A stretch of 64,000 nucleotides of DNA from Nigrospora sphaerica (GCA_018287875.1 JAGVVL010000002.1:1054001-1118000); one strand, 5' to 3'; shown: positions 22,959-34,173, counted from the first letter of the stretch. The notes: a model not told the origin generated them from the sequence alone. Made by a program: numbers and translations.

Positions 22959-23174
22959 GACTGGCTACTGCCTTCTTCGGCTCCCGATTCCAAACAGCGT
23001 CACTCCTCACCATCACCCGCCCATCCCACCCCATTGAGCAGCAACACCAGCAGCACCAGCAGTTCACAGCAACATCAGAAACTTACATAAACTCACCGGC
23101 CCTTATCCCCACCCGAATTAACGACCATCGACCAAGCGTCCACCCCCCTCCTAGGAAAAATAAAACATAAAGCC

Positions 23175-23920
23175 ATGGCCGCCAACGTCGTCGCCAAGCC
23201 CGCCACGACGGCGGCGCAGTTCCTCGCGGGCGCACGGTACCGGCGCAGCGTGTACGCGCTGCGGCGGGCGTCGCCGGTGCCCGATGCGCGCATCCGCGAG
23301 GTGGTGGACGAGGTGCTCGCCTTTTCGCCCTCGTCGTACAACACGCGGCCCATCCGCGCCACCCTCGTGCTCGGCGACAAGCAGCGCGCCTTTTGGGACC
23401 TCATCGCGGCCCAAGCCGAGCCCGTGCTCCGCGCCGCCGGCGACGCCGTCTGGGACGGCATGAAGCCCCGCATCGAGGCCTTCAAGGAGGCCTACGGATC
23501 GGTCCGTATACCCCTTCCCCTCTCCCTCCCCCCCCCTCGTCCCCCGGTCTCCCCCCTTTCCCCGGAAATACAGCTAACGGAAGGTCCCCTCGCCAGGTCG
23601 TCTTCTGGACCAGCAACAAGGTCATCGAGGCGTCGGCGGCGGCGCACCCCTCGGCCGGCGCCGCGCTCCGCGAGTTCGGCGAACACTCGCAGGGCATGGC
23701 GCAAATCCTCGTGTGGTCGGCGCTTGAGCTCGAGGGCCTCGGCGCCAACCTGCAGCACTTTGGCGCCATCCCCGGCGTCGAGGCCGCCGTCCGCGAGTTT
23801 CTCGGCGTCCCCGACGACTACGCCCTCAAGGCCCACCTCAACTTCGGCGAGGAGGCCCAGCCGCACCCCGACGCGCCCCCGGCCCCGCCCGCCGCCGAGT
23901 TGCTCAACGTCGTCCAGTAG
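23175..23920 (+). CDS. HBN1: Nitroreductase family protein (FRM2/HBN1-like)
   Basis: Two exons, 23175-23501 and 23597-23920, encode 216 residues. The 95-bp intron has a weaker donor (GTCCGT) and acceptor CCAG, and joins KEAYGS to VVFWTSN in frame. The family is FMN-dependent, uses NAD(P)H, and in yeast is linked to nitro-compound and oxidative-stress responses and lipid signalling. Diagnostic text is RRSVYALRR near the N-terminus, FSPSSYNTRPIRATLVLG, GEHSQGMAQILVWSALELEG and LGANLQHFG. C-terminal residues are Pro/Ala-rich. The ATG context (GCCATGG) is good. The coding sequence is very GC-rich at third positions. The repeat block and TATA box upstream suggest a specific promoter, but inducers cannot be read from the sequence. 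Confidence 0.9.
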
Positions 23921-24654
23921 AAGCGGCCGGCCCCGGGCGGCGGGAAAGAAGCTGGAAGAAAGGGGGGCGTCGTGTGACGGGGAGCGGGTCACCCCGGCCC
24001 TAAGCCTTGGTGGGAGCCGGGGGTGTTTTCCTTTTTCATGTTTGGAGAAGGCATGGTCTCATTGATTTTCTTAGAGCGCGAATCGGTAATTCTCGGCTTG
24101 ATTTAACTTCAATTTCCTATTGCTCAGTCCTATAACGGTGTTGTGCACTCGTGAAAGCGAGCTTGGTGCAACGGTTATTAAACTTTTAAGCGTCTCCCTC
24201 CATCATGCTCTTTCCTATGCGGCTTTTGTTTCTTAAAGAATTAAGCCATCGTATAATACTCGAGCAGATACCTATGCATTCTGCTTAGACCATTGTGAGA
24301 AATGCTCCTATCCCCAGTACAACACAACCGGTTACCCCAGAGCTTGTTGATTCGTTCGGAACTCAAGACCACTCTTAACGCACCGTAGGTTTCCGAGGAG
24401 TCTTCATACCATCTTACTGTACGTCATCATTTGAAACAATTCACCACCCATCGTAAGACATAGCGGAACACTAAGTGCTGCACAAAACAGCTCGATGGCC
24501 ATCTTCCAAGCTTTCAGGAGACGGTTCCACGTTGGATTTGGCGGCTTTACGTTCAAGTGGCGGCAAGGCCGCATCATGCGATATAAACCACGAGCGAAGA
24601 GTTCCCGATCTGCCGGTTTTCGGTTTTTGTCCCAAGCGTGCATTGTCCCTGCTT
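23921..24654. other. Convergent 3' intergenic region
   Basis: These 734 bp contain the 3' ends of the nitroreductase and epoxide hydrolase genes. The centre (24060-24420) is AT-richer, as expected for untranslated and terminator sequence. No gene is seen. Confidence 0.6.
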
Positions 24655-25872
24655 TCAAGCATACCCAGTCTTGTTGCTGACGACGGCATAAGCACCGCCG
24701 TCCTTGCCAAACATCTCGCGCAAGTCGGCCACGAGCTCCTGGGGCTTCTCGAAAGCAGCAAAGTGGCCGCCCGACGCGTGCACCTTGTTCAGCACCAAGT
24801 CGCCCAGCGTCTTGTTCCACAGCGGGCGCGGGATGAAAACGTCGCCGGGGAACTGGCTGCTGCCGATTTTAACATCCTTCAGATAGCCGCTCATAACCTC
24901 TTCGGCCTTCGACTTGGAGAAGTGAAAGGACTCATAGTAGATTTGCACCGTCGCGGCCGGCCCCGGCCTGCTGAACCAGTAAATGCTCACCCATTTGCAC
25001 ACCTCGTAGTCGGTGTACGGGTAGTTGTCGCTCCAGTCGTGCAGTTTCTCGTAGATCCAGGCCAAGAGTCCCACGGGCGAGTCCGTTAGGCTGTAACCAA
25101 TGGTTTGCGGTCTGGTCGAGTGCTCCATGAAGTAGCCGCTGCCATCTTTTTTAAACCATTCGGACCGTTCAACCCCCTTGCGCTCAGCTTCGGTCTGTGG
25201 GGTTGCCTGGTCCATCTTGTACAAGTCTGGGAAGGCTGCCTCGGTGGGGGGCTTTGGCGTCGTTACGTTGTAATGGCTGGCCTTGCAGTTCCCGGGGTAC
25301 AAGTACCCAATATATCTCGTGACATAGTACCCGATGTCTCCACCTTGTGTCACGTACTCACGGTAACCCAGCACGTCGACCATGAGCTTATTCAGGAGCG
25401 TAGCTATCTCGCGGCAGCTGAAGTCGGGCTTCCCGACCCTTGACGAGAAGCCATAGTTGGGCAACGACGGAACGACGACATCGAACGAAGGCTGCTCCGA
25501 GCCCCCATCCAGCAGAAGAGGGAGGATCTTGGATGCCTCGTCGAAAGAGCCGGGCCACCCGTGGCAAAAGAGAAGGGGCACGGCGTTGGGGTTGGGGCTC
25601 TTGGCGTGGACAAAGTGCAAGTCGATGGGGCCGAAGCCGTCAATCTGGACCGTGGTCATGTACTGAGGCAACTGGTTCAGCTCGGCCTCGGCTTGGCGCC
25701 AGTCAAAGTCATCGTGCCAGTACTTGGCGAGGCGCTTCACGTCGGCGAGCGGGGCGCCACGGTCCCAGCCGACGTTTTCCATCTCGTCGGGAAAGTCGGC
25801 GGCGGCCAGCTTCTGCTTGAGCCTGGCCAACTTGTGCTCGGGAACGACGATCTTGAAGGGGGCCACGGACAT
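24655..25872 (-). CDS. Epoxide hydrolase (microsomal EH-like, alpha/beta-hydrolase)
   Basis: One exon encodes 405 residues. The enzyme class adds water to epoxides to make diols, in detoxification or secondary metabolism. Residues 4-110 form the EHN N-terminal domain (APFKIVVPEHKLARLKQKL; NQLPQYMTTVQIDG). The alpha/beta core shows the oxyanion motif HGWPGS at 104-109, the nucleophile in TQGGDIGYY (Asp179), the lid tyrosine region RPQTIGYSLTDSPVG (near Tyr260) and the catalytic histidine in ASGGHFAAFEKP (His370). All expected catalytic elements are present. The open frame continues upstream but lacks another ATG at its end; the ATG at 25872 (MSVAPFKI) matches family starts. No membrane anchor or signal peptide is visible, unlike the mammalian microsomal enzyme. 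Confidence 0.93.
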   Translation of the reverse strand: MSVAPFKIVVPEHKLARLKQKLAAADFPDEMENVGWDRGAPLADVKRLAKYWHDDFDWRQAEAELNQLPQYMTTVQIDGFGPIDLHFVHAKSPNPNAVPLLFCHGWPGSFDEASKILPLLLDGGSEQPSFDVVVPSLPNYGFSSRVGKPDFSCREIATLLNKLMVDVLGYREYVTQGGDIGYYVTRYIGYLYPGNCKASHYNVTTPKPPTEAAFPDLYKMDQATPQTEAERKGVERSEWFKKDGSGYFMEHSTRPQTIGYSLTDSPVGLLAWIYEKLHDWSDNYPYTDYEVCKWVSIYWFSRPGPAATVQIYYESFHFSKSKAEEVMSGYLKDVKIGSSQFPGDVFIPRPLWNKTLGDLVLNKVHASGGHFAAFEKPQELVADLREMFGKDGGAYAVVSNKTGYA

Positions 25873-28828
25873 GGTGGGTTTCAGATAGGGCCTGGTTACC
25901 AATTGAAAAAGGCCCGGAGTGGATGGGAGAGGGGAAGATGAGGGATCAAGCAACTGCGCCCTCGAGCGGTCCGCGGGAAAGCTGGGGTGCGAAGGCCAGA
26001 TTAGGAATGAGCCGTAGGACCGTTGGAGGCGGCGCCGATGGGAATTCCGTCACCAAAATGGAATGGGAGATGGGATTGCGTCGAAATTGAGCTTGTAGGG
26101 CGAACGTGTTGTCACTTGCCGCAGTCCTACAATGTACTCATCGTGTCTGCCATTTTATTAGGCCAGATGGCGGAGTTGCGGAGAGTAGCAAAACCCCGAC
26201 CCGGCAGTATCGGGATCAGCGAGCCAAGATCGACAAAGTATTTCTCCCTATACATTAAGGGAGTGCATAGGAAGTGCGGCTGCATACTGAGCGCTTGTAT
26301 TTGGCTGTCGAAAGCCCCGAAAAGGAAACCCGTTGCGATTCGGCTCGCGCGGGGCCTGTTGCATTATGACCGACGGTATGGAAATCAAGTTCTTCCTCCA
26401 CACTTCTGGAAACTAAGTACCTGAAGTACTTCTTCGGGTACTTACCTCTTTCACCGTGTACTTGCGTTACGCTGGGGACCTGCCTTGTAGTCTGGGCATT
26501 CACAGCATTAGCAATTCCCGCAGCAGCTAACCCGGTCTGGATGAGTTCAGTAGTTATGGCGGGTTGGGAACTGGCAGTGTACGAAGTCTAGAGACAAAAG
26601 AGGGCGTCCCTACCCTGTACCGCTCCACCACTTGGCCTGCCTACCGTCCAACTCCAAAAAACTTACGGTAACGCCCTCACTTTGGTGGGGGGCTTGGTAT
26701 CTATAGGCACAGCTCAAGACGGTGCTCATCAGATCTGCACCCTCCTGGAGAGCGGCGCCGGTATCTTGCGCCGGGGTCAAACATAAGTACTTATCCACCG
26801 TCTGCCAACAGCATATCCATATGCATAGAGTAGTTCGTGGCTGGCGAGGTTGACCCTGCTCGCACGGGCAATTCTTGAATGCTGCTGGGAGCCTAGGCTG
26901 TCAACCGGCTATTCCCATGGGGCTTGTTCTCTACACTATCGTAGAGTACGAATAGAGCAGGTAGGTAGAGTTAGCGGCTTCTTCCTCTGTCAAGCTAGTG
27001 GACCCCTGCGATGGCTTAGCCGGCAAAACCTTCTTTTCGAGGGCACCTATACCACACGCCTGGTATGAGCTGCACCTACCGAGGCTAATAATAACTGACC
27101 GTTACCAGTTGAGGCTGGGCGTCGTCTCAGCCCTTCGTGACGCATAAGGCAAAAGGCGACAGTATGTGATGACGACAGAGTATGATGATGCCAACGTGCG
27201 ACCATACCCAGCAGAAAGTTCCCTCGTGATGGGTGGCTATGGCTATGTATCCAAGACAGTACGACTCAAATGGTCAAGAGGGCGGACTCTGACCCGTCTG
27301 TACTTTTGCCCATGTCGTCCATGTAAGCCCTCAACTTGATGGCTGGGAGCCGCTGTGGAGCGGGGTGGCCATGTGCGATCCAGGACACACCAAACCTGGG
27401 AATAGGGTCTCCCCAGCGACCCAGGCTGGAAGGTGGGCTTTTTGCTCATGAAAAGGACCGGCCGAGCCCGCCTCCTGAGGTCCAAGCCAGTTCGTCGGGG
27501 CCGTGTCAGCTTTTCGGAGCCGTGCCCTAGGGGCCTGTATGGGCTCGAAGGACCTCCTCGACCGAATCCGGCCGGTCACGAGCAACTTTGCATGGTCGCC
27601 AAGACGAAAGGGAGGGACCGAGGGCGACAGGCTATCTTTAGCACCGGCATCCCTTGCGAGTCTGGCGGGGGTAGTAGGTCGACGAGCGCCGTCGCTCGGC
27701 CGGGTCGGGCTCGCTCCGGATGGTTCACCTGTACAGGGACCGAGGGAGTGTGAACAAAGTGCCAGCCGCCGTCCGATCAACTCTACCGTGGGACGGACTG
27801 TCAGCAGGGTAGCATGCCCCTCTTACGAAGTACCTCAGTTTGCGCAAACAGAATGAAAGGGCTGAGGCTGCACCTGCCACCGCAGAGCCTTGTACCCACT
27901 GTATAGTCGGTTTCGAGGGAAACTCAAAACTATGGGTTTACCGCGCAACCGTGGGCTCCCGTTGGTCGGCTCCCACCCCTTCCCGTTTGGCCCGTAAACT
28001 ACAGCCCTCCGCATAAGGCTTGGCAGGAGCAGGAGAACCCGTGCGGCTCGTCTCACTGCCACGCCCTGGCTGCTACTCTTCCTCCCCAGGGCCCCAGGGA
28101 GCATCACCAAAATCAGCCTCACAACGTCCATGTCGCCGCATGGTGGGGATCCCTTCCAAACATGCTGCCCCCGGGGGCCCGAAAGAGGCTTGACTTTCGG
28201 TTGCCCATGCCGGGCCCTTGCCCAGGCCCTCCACCACAGGGCTGGCACCGCCCATCAGACTGTGCAGTAAACCGGGAATCTAGCGGGTGTCGCGCCATCA
28301 TGGCCCAGCACACGGCTTGGCTGGCACCTCCATCAGGGTCGGTCGGGGCCCTTAACAAGGGGGCCGCTCGGCCGATCCGCTCCCCCAGAGTGCAATATCG
28401 AACAAGGCAGGGTGTTGGCTGTGCTCTTGGCAACTCGAGATAACGAGGCTGCGAGTCATGAGCGCGTTGAATGCGCGGTTGCGAGATGATGGGGTTGACG
28501 AGGAGCATCTCAGCGAACATGGGAGACGGATGCTGTCAGCCAGTTTGTCCGTCCGCCTCGTTCGGTGCAAAGGGACGGCGAAGACACGGCCGCGCTCTCT
28601 CGGCTATAAAGACCACGACGAGGCCATCATCTAGAGAAGAACTTTTTCTCATCAAGCCTCGCTCACACTTTCCCTTGCACCATTACCAATCTTTCGCTTT
28701 CCCGCCCGCCTTCCATTCTTCAGATATCGCTTCGTTCTTTTGTCCCTAGCGAGACTCATCTTTTTCCATTCACTCCCCCGACGACTATTCTCCGTCTCAA
28801 CAACGAACCAAAACCCCAAACCGCCAAC
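25873..28828. other. Divergent 2.96-kb intergenic region
   Basis: This holds the promoters of the epoxide hydrolase (minus) and the secreted DUF7888-type gene (plus). It has AAGTACCT/AGGTAC-type microrepeats at 26412-26450 and 26960-26970. Several open frames near 27331-28520 overlap on opposite strands and show no recognisable protein. Confidence 0.55.
28605..28610 (+). promoter_or_regulatory. TATA box of the secreted-protein gene
   Basis: TATAAA in GGCTATAAAGACC lies 224 bp before the ATG. It is followed by a pyrimidine-rich leader containing TTTCCC, TTCTTT and CCCTAG-type words up to the CCGCCAACATG start. Confidence 0.55.
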
Positions 28829-29725
28829 ATGCGCTTCTCCGCCATCAACGCCCTCGCCGTCCTCAGCGCCGCCAGCCTGACGGCTGCCACCCCCGTGGCC
28901 CTCTCCGCGCCGGCCGCCGAGCTTGCCCCCCGCACCTTTGACAAGGTGCCCAAGACCGGCGGTGTCGCGCCCCGGGAGCTCGTGGTCCGCAACACCGAGG
29001 TGGCCATCCAGAAGCGTGAGATTATCACCGCCATCCTCACTACCGCCGGCACCGCCGCCGTCAGCGCCATTGTCGAGAAGGCCGTGACGGCCGCCGGCAC
29101 GCTCATTGGCCAGATTGCCAACTTTGACAACGTGAGTCCACCACCACTCCCCTTTTCCTTTCCTATCACTTCGGCCTCCCTGCCGTATCCGGCTCCAGCA
29201 CACAGCCGCGCTCCGCTTGGAGGCCGGGATCCCAGAAAAGATGCCGGTTATTCTAATCCCGGAACGGCAGGCCCGCGAGCAATTCACCAAGGCCACCGTC
29301 AAGGCCATGGCGGACGCCAACCCCGACCCCAAGAAGTTCGTGGCTACCATCTGCTACAACGAGGCCTACGACCTCGAGAACCCGGCCGGCATGGAGGGTC
29401 TGGTCTCGGCCAAGCTCACCTCGGGCCCCCTGAAGGTTGAGTAAGTTTTCCTCCGCAACCCAACCAAGTCACGGCGACGGCCCCGAAGCTGACCCGCCCC
29501 CTCCTACAGCTACGACTGCTTCTATATGACGGCTCCCAACGCCTTCTTCAGCCGAGGCGACGGTGGCTTCATCAACGTAAGTGCCCTCCTCCCCGCCTGA
29601 CCCCTCCCACAAGCGGGGCGCAAAGGCGAATACCATGGCTAACGATGCGCCCCCAACAGCTGGCCATCATGAACGACAACCGGTGCACCTTCGACAGCAA
29701 GACTGCCGACCTCCGCTGCCCTTAA
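28829..29725 (+). CDS. Small secreted protein, DUF7888-type
   Basis: Four exons, 28829-29131, 29199-29440, 29510-29576 and 29660-29725, encode 225 residues. The first about 20 residues (MRFSAINALAVLSAASLTAA) form a clear signal peptide. A pro-region follows, with possible KR cleavage at about residue 63, then a hydrophobic Ala/Thr/Ile-rich helix. The C-terminal part carries FTKATVKAMADANPDPKKF, ICYNEAYDLENPAG, YDCFYMTAPNAFF and GDGGFINLAIMNDNRCTF. I recognise this as the fungal secreted DUF7888 pattern. Four cysteines remain after signal removal, enough for two disulfides. Intron 1 is placed at the internal CCAG acceptor (29198) because the later CACAG breaks frame. Function is unknown; many small secreted fungal proteins of this kind are studied as possible effectors, but nothing here shows that. 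Confidence 0.85.
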
Positions 29726-30112
29726 GCGAGCCGCTACCACTTCTGGCTCCTGAGGAGCAACGGCGGGCAGGAGATGGTACGCCATGCGGGAGACTGGTTC
29801 CGACGCAAACACGGGGGACTTCTTTTTGTCAGATGCACTTTTGCTCGGGCTGGTCTACATCTCGCAGGTTCGAGGAGGCAAAAGTGCGGCATCGGGCGGT
29901 GCCGGGAAAGGGAAGATGGGGCGGTGGCTACGATATCAGGGACATGAAGTCATGGTAGATATTCACCGTCCAGAATACAAAAGTGGCTTGGACCCCATCC
30001 GGGCAAGAGCAAATAATTTGGTCTTTTCTCCGATTCCATGCTGTGAGGACTGAGCAAGGGGCGGGCGGAGCCTAAAGTCGGATGGCGACATTGGACTCCT
30101 ATCCGAGAGGGC
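29726..30112. other. Convergent 3' intergenic region
   Basis: These 387 bp lie between the convergent 3' ends of the DUF7888-type and twin-ATPase ABC genes. No gene is seen. Confidence 0.6.
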
Positions 30113-32098
30113 CTACGGGCAGTCTCCGCCCATGCCCCAAATCTCCTGCCACCCCTTTTCGTCTTTACCCAACGGCCCGCGGGAGCGCCCAAACCGAGCG
30201 GGGCCCCCCGTGTTCGCTTCGGGGAGGCACAGCCACTCCCGAACGCAGTCGGGAATCTCCTCACGAACGTGGCTGATGCAAATGAGGGCCTGGTCATCCG
30301 TCATGCCGCCGACCCTGGCATTGCCCGACTTGGCCACGCCGCTCTCGACGATCGACTCGGTTCCGTCCGCGTTCTTCACGTAGGTCCGATGCTCGCCGTG
30401 CTCCAGGAAGAGGAGGCAGCGGTTCCGAACGCCGTCGTCCATGCCGCTGCACGCCTCGTCGAGCACGACGATGTCGGGGTTCTTTATGGTGGCCCGGACG
30501 AAGAGGGCCACGCGCTGGGCCGAAAAGGAGATTTCCCCGAACATGTAATGATCCGCCCACTTGAGGTCCCCGGCCGCGCCGGCCGGCAACGCTCCCTGAG
30601 CCTTGGCAGCGTGAGAGGGGTTGAGTTCCTCCTCGAACCATCGGAGGACAGCGTCCACCTTCTCCCGCTCCTGGGCACTGAGCTTCGGTTTAGTGCGAAA
30701 GGTGTCGGCCCAGGCATTCTCGATCACCTGCCGCACAGTCAGGCTTCTTGGAATGAGCTGGTGGATTTCAGGGCTCGAGTGCCCTATGCGGGCTTGAATA
30801 TCCCATATCGTGAGAGGTAGCTGGCCTGACCCCGGCTCGGGCAGCCGGCTTCTTCCAAAGAGTTTGATGGGCAGCGAGTAGGTCTGAGGGTGATCTGAGC
30901 AAATGAGAGATAAGACAGTGGTCTTCCCGGAGCCATTGGGCCCAAAGATGCCCCATCGTTCGCCTCTGCGCACCGTCCAGACGAGTCCAGTCTTTTCCTT
31001 TCCCTCGACAGTCTGCTTCCAGTTGCCCAAAGCTACTTTGCCCCTGTAAGCAACTTGGCAGCCGTCCATCTCCACCAGAGGTTCACCTGTGGCCTTTTTG
31101 GGGGGTACATGCTCCAGAAATACGTGGGCATCACTTGATTTCTTGTCGCCCATCAGCGCTTCTCCTTGGATACCCTGGGGGGTCAAGGTCTTGCCCATCT
31201 CGGTGAGGTTGTGGACAGCCATGTTGGCATCTTCCCGCGACTTGCCGCTCCACACAGCTCGGACGTAGTTCCTCAGGCTCTCCAACACAGCCGACTTTTC
31301 TCCTATGGCTCCAACCTGCGAATCAGCCCGCAGGTACACAAGATGCGTGATCCAGTCCGGGATAGGATCCTGAGGCCGGGCGCTCAGCACAAGTCTGGGG
31401 GCCGCCCTCTTTGCCATATCATGCAGCAGTGGGCTGAGGCTGGCGACGGTAGGCGGGTCCAAACCCATGAAGGGTTCGTCGAGTAGAAGCAATTCCGGTC
31501 TGGTGAGGAGGGCACGGGCAATGCGTGCCCGCCGGCCCTGGCCGTTGCTCAGGAAAGTAACCGGGAGATCCACCAGCTGCGTCAACTTGAGGTCCTGTAC
31601 CACGCGGGCTAGCAGGTCTGGGTCCACGTGGATATCCGTCATCTCGAGGCTGTTCAGCTTGGTACGGCCCTCGAGGAAATCTCGGAGCGAGAAGTCGGTG
31701 ATCTCGCGCTTCGACTCGTAGCGGGCCGAGAGGTAAGCAGCCGTCGTGGGACCCTTGGCCAGGCCCTCGCTGCTGAAGCCTACATACTGAATGGCTTGAT
31801 CGGGCAAGCGGGCCTGGTGCCCGTCCTTGCCATCCGCCGGGGGTATGGACCAGGTGCGGGCATTATGAGGGTCACAGAAATGAAAGCCTCTCAGAGCATC
31901 GAGAAAGGTCGTCTTTCCGCTCGACGAGGGGCCGACAATGTACCAGTGAGTGGCGGGGTCTGTGGTGGCCGGGATCGAGAAATTCAAGTTGCTGAACAGT
32001 GGCGGGTTGTTGCGCTGGGTAAGGGAATGAGGGTAATGGCGGTAGAAAGTGCCATTCCTGATGTTGACTATGGGAGGGCGGGTTTGGGGGAGACGCAT
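30113..32098 (-). CDS. Soluble twin-ATPase ABC protein
   Basis: A single exon encodes 661 residues with two ABC nucleotide-binding domains and no membrane segment. Domain 1 has Walker A GPSSSGKTT (56-64), signature LSNGQ (183-187) and Walker B LLLLDEPF (203-210). Domain 2 has Walker A GPNGSGKTT (386-394), a degenerate signature ISFSAQ (523-528) and Walker B IVVLDEAC (543-550). The layout resembles bacterial ModF/PhrA-type proteins and the uncharacterised fission-yeast protein SPAC323.04. The domain 1 linker holds an acidic/Lys insertion. The role is unknown; such proteins could be regulators or mitochondrial, and the basic, Asn/His-containing N-terminus is compatible with organelle import but not diagnostic. 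The ATG at 32098 is the first in frame. Confidence 0.88.
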   Translation of the reverse strand: MRLPQTRPPIVNIRNGTFYRHYPHSLTQRNNPPLFSNLNFSIPATTDPATHWYIVGPSSSGKTTFLDALRGFHFCDPHNARTWSIPPADGKDGHQARLPDQAIQYVGFSSEGLAKGPTTAAYLSARYESKREITDFSLRDFLEGRTKLNSLEMTDIHVDPDLLARVVQDLKLTQLVDLPVTFLSNGQGRRARIARALLTRPELLLLDEPFMGLDPPTVASLSPLLHDMAKRAAPRLVLSARPQDPIPDWITHLVYLRADSQVGAIGEKSAVLESLRNYVRAVWSGKSREDANMAVHNLTEMGKTLTPQGIQGEALMGDKKSSDAHVFLEHVPPKKATGEPLVEMDGCQVAYRGKVALGNWKQTVEGKEKTGLVWTVRRGERWGIFGPNGSGKTTVLSLICSDHPQTYSLPIKLFGRSRLPEPGSGQLPLTIWDIQARIGHSSPEIHQLIPRSLTVRQVIENAWADTFRTKPKLSAQEREKVDAVLRWFEEELNPSHAAKAQGALPAGAAGDLKWADHYMFGEISFSAQRVALFVRATIKNPDIVVLDEACSGMDDGVRNRCLLFLEHGEHRTYVKNADGTESIVESGVAKSGNARVGGMTDDQALICISHVREEIPDCVREWLCLPEANTGGPARFGRSRGPLGKDEKGWQEIWGMGGDCP

Positions 32099-32728
32099 GA
32101 TGGCGGTTGGTACATGGCAGCCTCAGAGGACCCCGATGAACTGCTTGCCTGAACCGTGCAAAGTAAGTTACCGAAAATGGCGACTACAGGAATGGATCAA
32201 TGCGTTGCATGACGCTGGGAGCGAATCACGATGTGGAATGGGCACCAAGACCACTCCATCTTAGCACCGACGGGCGAGACGCAAGTCGGAAATACCGGGG
32301 AGTTGAGGTTCTTGGTGATGGCACCCGATGCTGAAGGCTCATGTATTTAGAAAAGATGTTGCAGCAATCGGGGCTAGCAGGTAATTGGACATGACGCAGG
32401 GGCCACAAGGCAACGGAAGGCTCAGGTAGTGCCAGTGCTGGCGTAGGGGCCGCGAACACGGCAGGAGCCTGCCCGCCTGCCTGCCCTGCGGCTGCCGTAT
32501 CGTACCTATCGCACTTACTGAGCTGGAGAGCTCCATCTGCTATCATCCGCAGTCCACCACGGCCACCACATCATCGACAACTAGAGCCACCATCTCCTTG
32601 TCCTCCGTCGACGACAACAGCCCTACGCTCCCTTCTCATCGAGCCAACACCGGTTCCGACGCCATCGTGCACCCAGACTCCATACTCCGACTTATCTGCC
32701 TAAACAAGTCCCCTCCCCCACCGCCATC
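32099..32728. other. Divergent promoter region
   Basis: These 630 bp are shared by the twin-ATPase ABC gene (minus) and UMP1 (plus). The right half is rich in CCACC/CAACA words, as expected for a fungal 5' leader. No other gene is seen. Confidence 0.6.
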
Positions 32729-33371
32729 ATGGTAAGCTACCCGCCCGCCATTCGACCCAATCCGTCTACCCATTGCGTCCATCCCCAACGACGGCGGTCC
32801 TTGCCCGGCCTAGCCCAGCCAGGGCCTGCCCTTCTCCCCACGACCCCCCTTCCCGGCCCGCATCGGCGGCTAGTGGCTAACCCGACGTGCCTTACCCGGA
32901 AACCAGTCCCGCATCGTACCGGCGGACCAGCATGCGAGCACCTTCACGCACCACCTGAAGACGGCGGGGGCGCCGTCGGCACCGGGGCTGTACGACACGC
33001 TGCGCAACGGCGTGGGGGCGGTGCCGGCGACGAGCCTGGCGGACCCGGCGGCGCGCGACCAGCCCGTGTCGCGGCACCCGCTCGAGGCACGCCTCAAGGC
33101 TTGGGAGGCGACGCAGGAGGCGGTCCGCATGGAGTCGCTGCGCAAGACGTTCGGCGTCGCCGAGCCCGTACGCCGCGGCATGGAGCTCAAGGTAGTGCGC
33201 GACGGCGAGTGGCGCCCCCTCGCCCTCGGTGGCGCCCTCCCCTCGGTCTCTGAGGACATACTCCGAGGCCGCGAGGCCGCTCTCTCCTGGGAGGACGTCT
33301 TCACCGGCGACGAGCAGACGCAGGGCGCTGTCGCCTTCCACGACGAGATGGAGCGGAAGCTGAAGATGTAA
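32729..33371 (+). CDS. UMP1: Proteasome maturation factor UMP1
   Basis: Two exons encode 155 residues: 32729-32731, which is just the ATG, and 32907-33371. The 175-bp intron begins GTAAGC directly after the start codon and ends ACCAG, so translation continues as MSRIVPADQHASTF. UMP1 is the chaperone trapped inside half-proteasomes that is degraded when the 20S core matures. Conserved text includes APSAPGLYDTLRNGVG, QPVSRHPLEARLKAWEATQE, MESLRKTFGVAEPVRRGMEL and the ending SWEDVFTGDEQ...FHDEMERKLKM. Length and N- and C-terminal motifs match the family. A start codon isolated by an intron makes the gene easy to mis-annotate: the second exon alone would begin at an internal Met. Confidence 0.93.
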
Positions 33372-34173
33372 AACCCCCCCTAAAGAAAAGCACCTGCGTC
33401 TGGTCTTGGGCCGGGGAACGTGAACAAGAGAGAGAGATGGAGAGAGGACGAGGCCCGTCGAACCGAAGAACATTAGGGGTAGCACGTCGGTAGCGATGCT
33501 GGCATGATGACTTAGATATCTACCACCTACCACCTACACAGAACAACTGTGAGGCTAGTCTGCCGAACATGCTTGGACGAGGGCCGTGGGTATGCGTTGT
33601 ACAGTACTGGAACCAGATCCCGAACGGGTGGGAAAGGTGCCGAGCTGGCAAGACGATATCCTACGAAGAGCCATTTTGTCACTTAGAGCCTCTTCGGCCG
33701 CCATCGGCATGAGAGAGCAGCATAACTACTGCAATTCTATGCATTTCCAGCTATACACGGAACTCCCCCGCCCATGTTGTAGCCTATGCAACCTTGGAGT
33801 GCCCCAATGACTAGAGAGGGTGAAATTACAACCACGAATACGCTCCCATGCCTCGAAGTTGTTGGAGGCTCCCTTTTCCATGCCACGCCCCCCCCTCCAA
33901 CCCACCGTTCCGACCTTCGCCTCCCCGGGCCTGCCTGCGTGGCTCGTATGTGCCGTTTCGGCGGGCAAGCCACGTGTTGGGCGATATCTCTCTCGCTGCC
34001 GCGATGCCCTATGAGGCCGATGCTCTTTCGGCCGGGTCGCCGTTCCTCTTGAACGCTCGTTTAGGAATTAAAGCAGTCCGCTGCGCCAGTGTACGCCGAT
34101 GATTCCAAATGTTGAACCAGATATACGTCCCGCCCCGTGTCGACGGCGGGCCCCAGCTACCCTCGTCCGCCGC
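33372..34173. other. Convergent 3' intergenic region
   Basis: These 802 bp lie between the 3' ends of UMP1 and the UBL3-like gene. The sequence contains ACCTACCACC-type microrepeats near 33520-33537. No gene is seen. Confidence 0.6.

Larger units (their letters stand above)
22245..23174. other. Intergenic region with imperfect tandem repeats
   Basis: This is the 3' flank of the b5-domain gene followed by the promoter of the nitroreductase gene. It carries the repeat block described separately and a TATA box at 22953. Confidence 0.6.
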
